Shown piece by piece: positions 11,536-24,553 of a stretch of DNA of 64,000 bases. This stretch comes from Tetradesmus obliquus. Its lineage: Eukaryota > Chlorophyta > Chlorophyceae > Sphaeropleales > Scenedesmaceae. Each line of letters starts with the position of its first letter. Positions within the stretch are counted from its first letter, which is position 1. The position numbers and the translations under genes were made by a program. Under the pieces are notes generated by a model, which made no database searches, had not been told where the DNA came from, and saw nothing but the letters and a program-made list of their open reading frames with translations. Location of the stretch: contig CP126206.1 of assembly GCA_030272155.1 (NCBI GenBank), positions 744,001 to 808,000 of the forward strand, given 5' to 3'.

Positions 11536-12598
11536 AGACTGTGATTGCATGCCAGCCTTTGCTGCAGCAGTTCTTAGCCTGCACTGCATCCCTTCTGTTG
11601 CTGTTCCTGGACTTGGTGCCTGAAGTGCACACCTACCTTTTTATGCTATGGCTGATGTGCTCCTGCTGCTGCTGGGTATGCAGCTGATTTTACTGCGGCA
11701 GTAGCACTGTTTGCAATCTATGATATCTGCCTGGGCAGGAGCAGCAGCAGCAGCAGACGACAGGAAACGTTACAGCTATGTGTGCTTTGAATCACGGTGG
11801 CATGTGCTTTTCAACTGCAGTTGTTGGTGGGCGTGACAGCAGCAGCATGTGCCAGCAGGTGCCTCACTGCTGCTACCTAATTTTTTTGCGAAGGCTTTCA
11901 GTACAGCGCTGTGTTCAACGTCGTTTAATGTTCATTCCAAATTGTTTACAGGTGCTGCAGCAACGCGATTGAGCTGCAGTGCTCTGGACATCCGTGTTGA
12001 CCCGTCAGGCTCACCTGCAACGTGGGCTTGCGAGGGCCCTTCAGGATTGGTTTTCTGCCTCAACCAAAGGTACGTTGCATAATGTGTCGACGATGATGAG
12101 TTGGCAGCGTGGCAGCTGTGTGGCTCGGAGCAGGCTTGTTTCAGGGCACCTTTCCGTCTTGAAGTTCTTCACCATACCGCAGTTTATTTCGGCTCGAGCC
12201 ATGCTTAAATCAATCATCAAATATAAAAGTTAATTTACCGCAAGGTTTCTTGCAGGCTCCGTGCATAAAGCTTGGCAGGCCAACAGTCGTCACAACTCAC
12301 GCGAGTGACAGCAGCAGGAGCCATGTTCAAGAGCTACGAGCGTAGTTGAATTATGCCAGGAATTTTTCCGTTACATTCGGCAATTCAGCATGACTGCAAA
12401 TGCCTGTATGTGAAATGGCCACCAAGTGCCTTGCTGCCTTGCAGCAGTTGTTTGAAGCAGGAACCGCTCCTGACAAGTCTGAGCACCAAAGCACAACATC
12501 CACATGTAGTTTACTCATACAATAAGCTTCTGAACATGCCATTTTGTTCCCACACTCGCTCTCAGGTGAACACCAGGAAGTAACCACCCTACAGCAGC

Positions 12599-14093
12599 AT
12601 GGTGCCAGCACCTCCCAAGCCCCGGGCGGTGCGAACATGCAGGACGGCGACAAGCGCAGGTGCCCTCAAACAGGTGAGCTCAAGGGCTCTCTGAGTGACA
12701 CCCTGTGCACTGCTGGCTAGCCATCTTGCATGCAGCTGACAGCCACAATCCCTACATGCCATGCAGCAGCACAACAGCAGACTCAGCGCTGGTCTTTCCT
12801 GGGGTAGTCGCCAGCAGTGCCGCGGCGCTGCTTCCCGTCTCGGCACACACAAAGACTCCTCTTGCGGCTGCGCACCATGTTCCACAAATCTGGCAGCTTC
12901 AATACATCAGCCATGACAGATGCAGCTGTGATCTTCATAAAGGTGTTGTACAGGCCGTGCTGCAGGTCTCGCGGCTTCACATCAGCACCACCCAGCTGGC
13001 AGCTGTTATACAAGTAGTTGCGGAAGGCTGCTTTGAGGCTGCCAAATGCATGTTCAATGGGCTTGTTGAAATCTGGGGAGTAGGGTGCAAAGTGCAGCAG
13101 TTGATCTTCATTGATGCCACCTGCAACCAACATCTGTAGGCCATCCTTCCCCAGGTGAACACTTGGGTTGTCAAAGATGTACAGCGGCGTAGTGCCGCGC
13201 TGCGCCTGCTGTTGGTTGGCTATGTCTTTGATCTCCATCATGCAGTGAACAAACTCCAGCTGAGTCATGCTCTTGGCCTGCTGGGTTGGTTTGTCCTTCA
13301 ACTGCAGGTGCAAGAATTGCCGGATTGGCAGCGCGCAGCCTTGTTAGCAGCGCAGGAGCGCAACGCAGCGGTGTGGATGGATGCGATGGGACGCTTCTAC
13401 ATCAGGCTCAGTGCAGACAAGGTCAGATACATCACCAAGTCTATGAGGGGGCAGAGATTGTTCTGGGGCTTGACTGGCTGCTTGCCAGGTGTGCAGCACT
13501 TCAAGTTCTGCGCGCCGCGTGCAGTCGCCACAGCAGCAGCGCTTCAGTGCAAGATGTGTGCATGTGTGCTGGCTGATATGGTTGGCACATGCATGGGCTA
13601 CATGCACACAAGCGAGGAGCAGCTGGTGTGCATGCTGTACTGGTTAGGCACCAGCAGCAGTATGTGTGCTCAGGTAGCAGTGGACTGGTGGGATGGGCGG
13701 ATTGATTTCCTCCATGCACAGCACAACATGCTGATTCAAGCTGATGGCTCATGTCATGACAAGGGTTATTACAGCAGCAGCAGGCAGCTGGTGCTGGAGC
13801 GCGACTTTGAGTTCTGCGCTGCAGCATATGACAACTGGCTGCAGCCAGGGGGCAGTGTGCTGCGCGTGAGCACGCGCGGATGTGACATGCACCAATCCTT
13901 GCACATTGGTTTCCAGCTTGCTGCTGCAGGTGGTGTCATTGTACTGTCACCAAGTTACTCTGCTGTTATGTTCACAGCAGAGGACGGGCAGCGCTGCAGC
14001 TTCACTACAGCACTAAAAAAAGCACTGCGGGACTGTTACTACACAGTACAGCAGGGCTGGCATGTCTTTCAATGGCAGGCGCCTGCGCAGTAG
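12599..14093 (+). CDS. PD-(D/E)XK-like nuclease, array copy 4
   Basis: Exons are 12599-12673 and 13308-14093, an intact frame of about 286 residues matching copy 3. Confidence 0.7.
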
Positions 14094-14986
14094 CAGCGCA
14101 CACTCACCATGTACGGTACATTGAGGTTGCCAACATGGTCCTTGTTGTCTGTTGTGCCGGTGACAAACTTGCAGTAGACGGGCCCGTGCACAGCGTTGAC
14201 GGCGCAGACAAAGTGCAACTTGACCGGCTCTGCGTCCTTGCCCTTGCGCATCCATTTGCATGGCAGCACAGCATGCACGTTTTCATCGTGTGCATCACAA
14301 TAGACCTTGACGGAGCCGCCTGCCAGGTCTGACATCCAGAATTTGCACTCATCAATGAAATATATGCGCTGCAGCATGTCGGGGTCACTTTGGTACTTCT
14401 GCCACAGCGCCGCAGCTGCTGCCTTTCGCCTTTGTTTCTGTATCTTTGTCAAGTCCAGCTTCACATCTATTCTCCTGCGCACCAGGTCGGGGTCAGCCCA
14501 TTTCATGTACTTCAGCAGTCTCTTGGGTGTGATGTTGTAGTCAGTGCACAGCTGGCGCAGTGTGTCATTTTCCTGACATGCGACTTCGATTGAAGTCCAC
14601 CACACGTGCACATCAACCTTTCTCTTTGATTCTGCAGATGGGTAGGCCTTTACCACCTTGCCAGCCTTGAATATTGTGCTGGCATGGAAGGCGACAGCAT
14701 GTGGGACATTTGAGGGCCTGCCGCCATGCTTGGGTGTAGCCACTGTGCCGTTTGCTGTGAAGTTCTTGTGATGAAGTTTGCAGAACCGGTTCAGGTCCCC
14801 GTGTACCTCCTTGGCGTAGTCAGGGTACTGCTCTCTGTAATAATATGCGGGCGTAAACTTTTCGTCAGCTGTGGTCAAAGCCATTATCACACACACCACC
14901 GCCGCCACCCTCATGGCCGTGGTGCTGCGGTTGCTCTTCCATCCTGAAGGGTGCTTGCGCACCATGGACAGCCCCCCTGCAGGCAT
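12783..14986 (-). CDS. Tc1/mariner-like transposase, array copy 4
   Basis: Exons are 14986-14108 and 13301-12783. The frame and catalytic residues are intact. Confidence 0.9.
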
Positions 14987-15094
14987 GAATCCAAAACATA
15001 TGGATATGTTAGCTGTGCTTCTAGCAGCAGTGTGAACAGAAGTAACTGGTCAGGTCAAACAACAGCCTGCGGCATCATGGAGTTTGACCGGTCT

Positions 15095-15815
15095 CAGCTG
15101 GGCATGGTACAAATGTAGCGAACAAGTGGCCTACATATAAATGTCAAGCTTTCAACGACGAATCTAAATCAATTTGAGCTGTTAGCAGTGGCACAGTGTG
15201 CTGCAAGAAAAGTGCTAAAACACGTTGCCCTGAAGTGCCCCGACTCGGCTGTTACATATGTTAACTTGCGCTGTAGAGTGTTGCTGTGGGTGCTGCTGCC
15301 TGCAACATGTTTTGATGTGTATTGTAATTCTTCTGGGCTTCCCTTGCTGGCTGATCAGGCACTGCAGTTCTGGTGTGCCAAGTGCCCTGCCGCTGCTGTT
15401 GCGCTCTGCTGCTTGGCGCTGTGCGCTGCACATACAGTTTCAACTGTCATATCTGTTACATACTGCGCAACACCGCTTCAGGCCCACCGGCAGCTGCTGC
15501 GCGCGTGCAGCTAGTGTGGCTGCACAGAGTTTGTTGAGTACTAGTATTCTACACAGTTTCCTGCAAACATCCTTCTTGTGTGATCAAGGCGAATTCTGGA
15601 GCTCAAAATTACTAGCAGTTTGGAGCTGCTGCTGCTGGCAGGTGAGGCCCTGCTGTGCAGTTGGGATGCAAGCAAACCAAAGCAGCAGCACTGGCAGCTG
15701 TGCCTTACTGTGCCTGCCACATACAGCAGGTTGCTATGCCAGCATGGCTGTCTGCTTGCAAGCTGTGTTGATTTGTTGCAAAATGCAGATGCTGCGTTTG
15801 TACCATGCCCAGCTG
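15095..15815. repeat. Terminal direct repeat of the array element, copy 4
   Basis: This is the same 721-bp segment with the same inverted ends. Confidence 0.8.
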
Positions 15816-16878
15816 AGACTGTGATTGCATGCCAGCCTTTGCTGCAGCAGTTCTTAGCCTGCACTGCATCCCTTCTGTTGCTGTTCCTGGACTTGGTGCC
15901 TGAAGTGCACACCTACCTTTTTATGCTATGGCTGATGTGCTCCTGCTGCTGCTGGGTATGCAGCTGATTTTACTGCGGCAGTAGCACTGTTTGCAATCTA
16001 TGATATCTGCCTGGGCAGGAGCAGCAGCAGCAGCAGACGACAGGAAACGTTACAGCTATGTGTGCTTTGAATCACGGTGGCATGTGCTTTTCAACTGCAG
16101 TTGTTGGTGGGCGTGACAGCAGCAGCATGTGCCAGCAGGTGCCTCACTGCTGCTACCTAATTTTTTTGCGAAGGCTTTCAGTACAGCGCTGTGTTCAACG
16201 TCGTTTAATGTTCATTCCAAATTGTTTACAGGTGCTGCAGCAACGCGATTGAGCTGCAGTGCTCTGGACATCCGTGTTGACCCGTCAGGCTCACCTGCAA
16301 CGTGGGCTTGCGAGGGCCCTTCAGGATTGGTTTTCTGCCTCAACCAAAGGTACGTTGCATAATGTGTCGACGATGATGAGTTGGCAGCGTGGCAGCTGTG
16401 TGGCTCGGAGCAGGCTTGTTTCAGGGCACCTTTCCGTCTTGAAGTTCTTCACCATACCGCAGTTTATTTCGGCTCGAGCCATGCTTAAATCAATCATCAA
16501 ATATAAAAGTTAATTTACCGCAAGGTTTCTTGCAGGCTCCGTGCATAAAGCTTGGCAGGCCAACAGTCGTCACAACTCACGCGAGTGACAGCAGCAGGAG
16601 CCATGTTCAAGAGCTACGAGCGTAGTTGAATTATGCCAGGAATTTTTCCGTTACATTCGGCAATTCAGCATGACTGCAAATGCCTGTATGTGAAATGGCC
16701 ACCAAGTGCCTTGCTGCCTTGCAGCAGTTGTTTGAAGCAGGAACCGCTCCTGACAAGTCTGAGCACCAAAGCACAACATCCACATGTAGTTTACTCATAC
16801 AATAAGCTTCTGAACATGCCATTTTGTTCCCACACTCGCTCTCAGGTGAACACCAGGAAGTAACCACCCTACAGCAGC

Positions 16879-18373
16879 ATGGTGCCAGCACCTCCCAAGC
16901 CCCGGGCGGTGCGAACATGCAGGACGGCGACAAGCGCAGGTGCCCTCAAACAGGTGAGCTCAAGGGCTCTCTGAGTGACACCCTGTGCACTGCTGGCTAG
17001 CCATCTTGCATGCAGCTGACAGCCACAATCCCTACATGCCATGCAGCAGCACAACAGCAGACTCAGCGCTGGTCTTTCCTGGGGTAGTCGCCAGCAGTGC
17101 CGCGGCGCTGCTTCCCGTCTCGGCACACACAAAGACTCCTCTTGCGGCTGCGCACCATGTTCCACAAATCTGGCAGCTTCAATACATCAGCCATGACAGA
17201 TGCAGCTGTGATCTTCATAAAGGTGTTGTACAGGCCGTGCTGCAGGTCTCGCGGCTTCACATCAGCACCACCCAGCTGGCAGCTGTTATACAAGTAGTTG
17301 CGGAAGGCTGCTTTGAGGCTGCCAAATGCATGTTCAATGGGCTTGTTGAAATCTGGGGAGTAGGGTGCAAAGTGCAGCAGTTGATCTTCATTGATGCCAC
17401 CTGCAACCAACATCTGTAGGCCATCCTTCCCCAGGTGAACACTTGGGTTGTCAAAGATGTACAGCGGCGTAGTGCCGCGCTGCGCCTGCTGTTGGTTGGC
17501 TATGTCTTTGATCTCCATCATGCAGTGAACAAACTCCAGCTGAGTCATGCTCTTGGCCTGCTGGGTTGGTTTGTCCTTCAACTGCAGGTGCAAGAATTGC
17601 CGGATTGGCAGCGCGCAGCCTTGTTAGCAGCGCAGGAGCGCAACGCAGCGGTGTGGATGGATGCGATGGGACGCTTCTACATCAGGCTCAGTGCAGACAA
17701 GGTCAGATACATCACCAAGTCTATGAGGGGGCAGAGATTGTTCTGGGGCTTGACTGGCTGCTTGCCAGGTGTGCAGCACTTCAAGTTCTGCGCGCCGCGT
17801 GCAGTCGCCACAGCAGCAGCGCTTCAGTGCAAGATGTGTGCATGTGTGCTGGCTGATATGGTTGGCACATGCATGGGCTACATGCACACAAGCGAGGAGC
17901 AGCTGGTGTGCATGCTGTACTGGTTAGGCACCAGCAGCAGTATGTGTGCTCAGGTAGCAGTGGACTGGTGGGATGGGCGGATTGATTTCCTCCATGCACA
18001 GCACAACATGCTGATTCAAGCTGATGGCTCATGTCATGACAAGGGTTATTACAGCAGCAGCAGGCAGCTGGTGCTGGAGCGCGACTTTGAGTTCTGCGCT
18101 GCAGCATATGACAACTGGCTGCAGCCAGGGGGCAGTGTGCTGCGCGTGAGCACGCGCGGATGTGACATGCACCAATCCTTGCACATTGGTTTCCAGCTTG
18201 CTGCTGCAGGTGGTGTCATTGTACTGTCACCAAGTTACTCTGCTGTTATGTTCACAGCAGAGGACGGGCAGCGCTGCAGCTTCACTACAGCACTAAAAAA
18301 AGCACTGCGGGACTGTTACTACACAGTACAGCAGGGCTGGCATGTCTTTCAATGGCAGGCGCCTGCGCAGTAG
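16879..18373 (+). CDS. PD-(D/E)XK-like nuclease, array copy 5
   Basis: Exons are 16879-16953 and 17588-18373, with an intact frame. Confidence 0.7.
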
Positions 18374-19266
18374 CAGCGCACACTCACCATGTACGGTACA
18401 TTGAGGTTGCCAACATGGTCCTTGTTGTCTGTTGTGCCGGTGACAAACTTGCAGTAGACGGGCCCGTGCACAGCGTTGACGGCGCAGACAAAGTGCAACT
18501 TGACCGGCTCTGCGTCCTTGCCCTTGCGCATCCATTTGCATGGCAGCACAGCATGCACGTTTTCATCGTGTGCATCACAATAGACCTTGACGGAGCCGCC
18601 TGCCAGGTCTGACATCCAGAATTTGCACTCATCAATGAAATATATGCGCTGCAGCATGTCGGGGTCACTTTGGTACTTCTGCCACAGCGCCGCAGCTGCT
18701 GCCTTTCGCCTTTGTTTCTGTATCTTTGTCAAGTCCAGCTTCACATCTATTCTCCTGCGCACCAGGTCGGGGTCAGCCCATTTCATGTACTTCAGCAGTC
18801 TCTTGGGTGTGATGTTGTAGTCAGTGCACAGCTGGCGCAGTGTGTCATTTTCCTGACATGCGACTTCGATTGAAGTCCACCACACGTGCACATCAACCTT
18901 TCTCTTTGATTCTGCAGATGGGTAGGCCTTTACCACCTTGCCAGCCTTGAATATTGTGCTGGCATGGAAGGCGACAGCATGTGGGACATTTGAGGGCCTG
19001 CCGCCATGCTTGGGTGTAGCCACTGTGCCGTTTGCTGTGAAGTTCTTGTGATGAAGTTTGCAGAACCGGTTCAGGTCCCCGTGTACCTCCTTGGCGTAGT
19101 CAGGGTACTGCTCTCTGTAATAATATGCGGGCGTAAACTTTTCGTCAGCTGTGGTCAAAGCCATTATCACACACACCACCGCCGCCACCCTCATGGCCGT
19201 GGTGCTGCGGTTGCTCTTCCATCCTGAAGGGTGCTTGCGCACCATGGACAGCCCCCCTGCAGGCAT
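17063..19266 (-). CDS. Tc1/mariner-like transposase, array copy 5
   Basis: Exons are 19266-18388 and 17581-17063, with an intact frame. Confidence 0.9.
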
Positions 19267-19374
19267 GAATCCAAAACATATGGATATGTTAGCTGTGCTT
19301 CTAGCAGCAGTGTGAACAGAAGTAACTGGTCAGGTCAAACAACAGCCTGCGGCATCATGGAGTTTGACCGGTCT

Positions 19375-20095
19375 CAGCTGGGCATGGTACAAATGTAGCG
19401 AACAAGTGGCCTACATATAAATGTCAAGCTTTCAACGACGAATCTAAATCAATTTGAGCTGTTAGCAGTGGCACAGTGTGCTGCAAGAAAAGTGCTAAAA
19501 CACGTTGCCCTGAAGTGCCCCGACTCGGCTGTTACATATGTTAACTTGCGCTGTAGAGTGTTGCTGTGGGTGCTGCTGCCTGCAACATGTTTTGATGTGT
19601 ATTGTAATTCTTCTGGGCTTCCCTTGCTGGCTGATCAGGCACTGCAGTTCTGGTGTGCCAAGTGCCCTGCCGCTGCTGTTGCGCTCTGCTGCTTGGCGCT
19701 GTGCGCTGCACATACAGTTTCAACTGTCATATCTGTTACATACTGCGCAACACCGCTTCAGGCCCACCGGCAGCTGCTGCGCGCGTGCAGCTAGTGTGGC
19801 TGCACAGAGTTTGTTGAGTACTAGTATTCTACACAGTTTCCTGCAAACATCCTTCTTGTGTGATCAAGGCGAATTCTGGAGCTCAAAATTACTAGCAGTT
19901 TGGAGCTGCTGCTGCTGGCAGGTGAGGCCCTGCTGTGCAGTTGGGATGCAAGCAAACCAAAGCAGCAGCACTGGCAGCTGTGCCTTACTGTGCCTGCCAC
20001 ATACAGCAGGTTGCTATGCCAGCATGGCTGTCTGCTTGCAAGCTGTGTTGATTTGTTGCAAAATGCAGATGCTGCGTTTGTACCATGCCCAGCTG
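19375..20095. repeat. Terminal direct repeat of the array element, copy 5
   Basis: This is the same 721-bp segment with the same inverted ends. Confidence 0.8.
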
Positions 20096-21158
20096 AGACT
20101 GTGATTGCATGCCAGCCTTTGCTGCAGCAGTTCTTAGCCTGCACTGCATCCCTTCTGTTGCTGTTCCTGGACTTGGTGCCTGAAGTGCACACCTACCTTT
20201 TTATGCTATGGCTGATGTGCTCCTGCTGCTGCTGGGTATGCAGCTGATTTTACTGCGGCAGTAGCACTGTTTGCAATCTATGATATCTGCCTGGGCAGGA
20301 GCAGCAGCAGCAGCAGACGACAGGAAACGTTACAGCTATGTGTGCTTTGAATCACGGTGGCATGTGCTTTTCAACTGCAGTTGTTGGTGGGCGTGACAGC
20401 AGCAGCATGTGCCAGCAGGTGCCTCACTGCTGCTACCTAATTTTTTTGCGAAGGCTTTCAGTACAGCGCTGTGTTCAACGTCGTTTAATGTTCATTCCAA
20501 ATTGTTTACAGGTGCTGCAGCAACGCGATTGAGCTGCAGTGCTCTGGACATCCGTGTTGACCCGTCAGGCTCACCTGCAACGTGGGCTTGCGAGGGCCCT
20601 TCAGGATTGGTTTTCTGCCTCAACCAAAGGTACGTTGCATAATGTGTCGACGATGATGAGTTGGCAGCGTGGCAGCTGTGTGGCTCGGAGCAGGCTTGTT
20701 TCAGGGCACCTTTCCGTCTTGAAGTTCTTCACCATACCGCAGTTTATTTCGGCTCGAGCCATGCTTAAATCAATCATCAAATATAAAAGTTAATTTACCG
20801 CAAGGTTTCTTGCAGGCTCCGTGCATAAAGCTTGGCAGGCCAACAGTCGTCACAACTCACGCGAGTGACAGCAGCAGGAGCCATGTTCAAGAGCTACGAG
20901 CGTAGTTGAATTATGCCAGGAATTTTTCCGTTACATTCGGCAATTCAGCATGACTGCAAATGCCTGTATGTGAAATGGCCACCAAGTGCCTTGCTGCCTT
21001 GCAGCAGTTGTTTGAAGCAGGAACCGCTCCTGACAAGTCTGAGCACCAAAGCACAACATCCACATGTAGTTTACTCATACAATAAGCTTCTGAACATGCC
21101 ATTTTGTTCCCACACTCGCTCTCAGGTGAACACCAGGAAGTAACCACCCTACAGCAGC

Positions 21159-22653
21159 ATGGTGCCAGCACCTCCCAAGCCCCGGGCGGTGCGAACATGC
21201 AGGACGGCGACAAGCGCAGGTGCCCTCAAACAGGTGAGCTCAAGGGCTCTCTGAGTGACACCCTGTGCACTGCTGGCTAGCCATCTTGCATGCAGCTGAC
21301 AGCCACAATCCCTACATGCCATGCAGCAGCACAACAGCAGACTCAGCGCTGGTCTTTCCTGGGGTAGTCGCCAGCAGTGCCGCGGCGCTGCTTCCCGTCT
21401 CGGCACACACAAAGACTCCTCTTGCGGCTGCGCACCATGTTCCACAAATCTGGCAGCTTCAATACATCAGCCATGACAGATGCAGCTGTGATCTTCATAA
21501 AGGTGTTGTACAGGCCGTGCTGCAGGTCTCGCGGCTTCACATCAGCACCACCCAGCTGGCAGCTGTTATACAAGTAGTTGCGGAAGGCTGCTTTGAGGCT
21601 GCCAAATGCATGTTCAATGGGCTTGTTGAAATCTGGGGAGTAGGGTGCAAAGTGCAGCAGTTGATCTTCATTGATGCCACCTGCAACCAACATCTGTAGG
21701 CCATCCTTCCCCAGGTGAACACTTGGGTTGTCAAAGATGTACAGCGGCGTAGTGCCGCGCTGCGCCTGCTGTTGGTTGGCTATGTCTTTGATCTCCATCA
21801 TGCAGTGAACAAACTCCAGCTGAGTCATGCTCTTGGCCTGCTGGGTTGGTTTGTCCTTCAACTGCAGGTGCAAGAATTGCCGGATTGGCAGCGCGCAGCC
21901 TTGTTAGCAGCGCAGGAGCGCAACGCAGCGGTGTGGATGGATGCGATGGGACGCTTCTACATCAGGCTCAGTGCAGACAAGGTCAGATACATCACCAAGT
22001 CTATGAGGGGGCAGAGATTGTTCTGGGGCTTGACTGGCTGCTTGCCAGGTGTGCAGCACTTCAAGTTCTGCGCGCCGCGTGCAGTCGCCACAGCAGCAGC
22101 GCTTCAGTGCAAGATGTGTGCATGTGTGCTGGCTGATATGGTTGGCACATGCATGGGCTACATGCACACAAGCGAGGAGCAGCTGGTGTGCATGCTGTAC
22201 TGGTTAGGCACCAGCAGCAGTATGTGTGCTCAGGTAGCAGTGGACTGGTGGGATGGGCGGATTGATTTCCTCCATGCACAGCACAACATGCTGATTCAAG
22301 CTGATGGCTCATGTCATGACAAGGGTTATTACAGCAGCAGCAGGCAGCTGGTGCTGGAGCGCGACTTTGAGTTCTGCGCTGCAGCATATGACAACTGGCT
22401 GCAGCCAGGGGGCAGTGTGCTGCGCGTGAGCACGCGCGGATGTGACATGCACCAATCCTTGCACATTGGTTTCCAGCTTGCTGCTGCAGGTGGTGTCATT
22501 GTACTGTCACCAAGTTACTCTGCTGTTATGTTCACAGCAGAGGACGGGCAGCGCTGCAGCTTCACTACAGCACTAAAAAAAGCACTGCGGGACTGTTACT
22601 ACACAGTACAGCAGGGCTGGCATGTCTTTCAATGGCAGGCGCCTGCGCAGTAG
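21159..22653 (+). CDS. PD-(D/E)XK-like nuclease, array copy 6
   Basis: Exons are 21159-21233 and 21868-22653, with an intact frame. It is the copy nearest to gene A. Confidence 0.7.
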
Positions 22654-23546
22654 CAGCGCACACTCACCATGTACGGTACATTGAGGTTGCCAACATGGTC
22701 CTTGTTGTCTGTTGTGCCGGTGACAAACTTGCAGTAGACGGGCCCGTGCACAGCGTTGACGGCGCAGACAAAGTGCAACTTGACCGGCTCTGCGTCCTTG
22801 CCCTTGCGCATCCATTTGCATGGCAGCACAGCATGCACGTTTTCATCGTGTGCATCACAATAGACCTTGACGGAGCCGCCTGCCAGGTCTGACATCCAGA
22901 ATTTGCACTCATCAATGAAATATATGCGCTGCAGCATGTCGGGGTCACTTTGGTACTTCTGCCACAGCGCCGCAGCTGCTGCCTTTCGCCTTTGTTTCTG
23001 TATCTTTGTCAAGTCCAGCTTCACATCTATTCTCCTGCGCACCAGGTCGGGGTCAGCCCATTTCATGTACTTCAGCAGTCTCTTGGGTGTGATGTTGTAG
23101 TCAGTGCACAGCTGGCGCAGTGTGTCATTTTCCTGACATGCGACTTCGATTGAAGTCCACCACACGTGCACATCAACCTTTCTCTTTGATTCTGCAGATG
23201 GGTAGGCCTTTACCACCTTGCCAGCCTTGAATATTGTGCTGGCATGGAAGGCGACAGCATGTGGGACATTTGAGGGCCTGCCGCCATGCTTGGGTGTAGC
23301 CACTGTGCCGTTTGCTGTGAAGTTCTTGTGATGAAGTTTGCAGAACCGGTTCAGGTCCCCGTGTACCTCCTTGGCGTAGTCAGGGTACTGCTCTCTGTAA
23401 TAATATGCGGGCGTAAACTTTTCGTCAGCTGTGGTCAAAGCCATTATCACACACACCACCGCCGCCACCCTCATGGCCGTGGTGCTGCGGTTGCTCTTCC
23501 ATCCTGAAGGGTGCTTGCGCACCATGGACAGCCCCCCTGCAGGCAT
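21343..23546 (-). CDS. Tc1/mariner-like transposase, array copy 6
   Basis: Exons are 23546-22668 and 21861-21343, with an intact frame. It is the last complete transposase before the array ends. Confidence 0.9.
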
Positions 23547-23654
23547 GAATCCAAAACATATGGATATGTTAGCTGTGCTTCTAGCAGCAGTGTGAACAGA
23601 AGTAACTGGTCAGGTCAAACAACAGCCTGCGGCATCATGGAGTTTGACCGGTCT

Positions 23655-24375
23655 CAGCTGGGCATGGTACAAATGTAGCGAACAAGTGGCCTACATATAA
23701 ATGTCAAGCTTTCAACGACGAATCTAAATCAATTTGAGCTGTTAGCAGTGGCACAGTGTGCTGCAAGAAAAGTGCTAAAACACGTTGCCCTGAAGTGCCC
23801 CGACTCGGCTGTTACATATGTTAACTTGCGCTGTAGAGTGTTGCTGTGGGTGCTGCTGCCTGCAACATGTTTTGATGTGTATTGTAATTCTTCTGGGCTT
23901 CCCTTGCTGGCTGATCAGGCACTGCAGTTCTGGTGTGCCAAGTGCCCTGCCGCTGCTGTTGCGCTCTGCTGCTTGGCGCTGTGCGCTGCACATACAGTTT
24001 CAACTGTCATATCTGTTACATACTGCGCAACACCGCTTCAGGCCCACCGGCAGCTGCTGCGCGCGTGCAGCTAGTGTGGCTGCACAGAGTTTGTTGAGTA
24101 CTAGTATTCTACACAGTTTCCTGCAAACATCCTTCTTGTGTGATCAAGGCGAATTCTGGAGCTCAAAATTACTAGCAGTTTGGAGCTGCTGCTGCTGGCA
24201 GGTGAGGCCCTGCTGTGCAGTTGGGATGCAAGCAAACCAAAGCAGCAGCACTGGCAGCTGTGCCTTACTGTGCCTGCCACATACAGCAGGTTGCTATGCC
24301 AGCATGGCTGTCTGCTTGCAAGCTGTGTTGATTTGTTGCAAAATGCAGATGCTGCGTTTGTACCATGCCCAGCTG
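23655..24375. repeat. Outermost terminal direct repeat; right end of the array
   Basis: The segment matches the other five copies up to its CTG terminus plus one A, then the sequence becomes single-copy promoter DNA of gene A. The array thus ends at the inverted-repeat terminus, as expected for a true element end. It places that end 178 bp before the gene A start codon. Confidence 0.85.
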
Positions 24376-24553
24376 ACAATTGTCCTGTGGCGCTGGCGCC
24401 GGGCTCTGGAAGCACAGGGACAAGTTGTACCCAGCTTACTAGTAATAGCGATCGACTCGGGTAATTTTCTTCGTCGAGCTTCACGGCCCCCATTTAACAG
24501 CTGCAGTAGAGCCCTAAGTGGCCACTTCAGCAAACACGCGGCAACTATCAACC
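24376..24553 (+). promoter_or_regulatory. Upstream region of gene A, joined to the transposon array
   Basis: The first bases (ACAATTGTCCTG and the next roughly 40) match the upstream region of paralog gene B read on its own strand. There the motif is the right arm of a palindrome (52733-52754). The left arm is missing here because the array begins. No clear TATA box is visible in the remaining 178 bp. Confidence 0.55.

Larger units (their letters stand above)
1..24376. repeat. Head-to-tail tandem array of a 4280-bp transposon unit (about 5.7 copies)
   Basis: The same sequence recurs at an exact 4280-bp period. The copies look nearly identical: every open frame recurs unchanged except one base at about 5510. 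The array is already inside a unit at position 1, so it extends beyond the window. It stops at 24376, where identity with the other units ends; the last six bases before the stop are CAGCTG plus an A. The unit alternates a 721-bp repeat with inverted ends and a 3559-bp interior carrying transposase and nuclease genes. The pattern repeat-interior-repeat-interior is what recombination between terminal repeats, or integration of circular copies, would leave. Such long perfect repeats are also prone to assembly error, so the copy number is uncertain. Confidence 0.95.
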
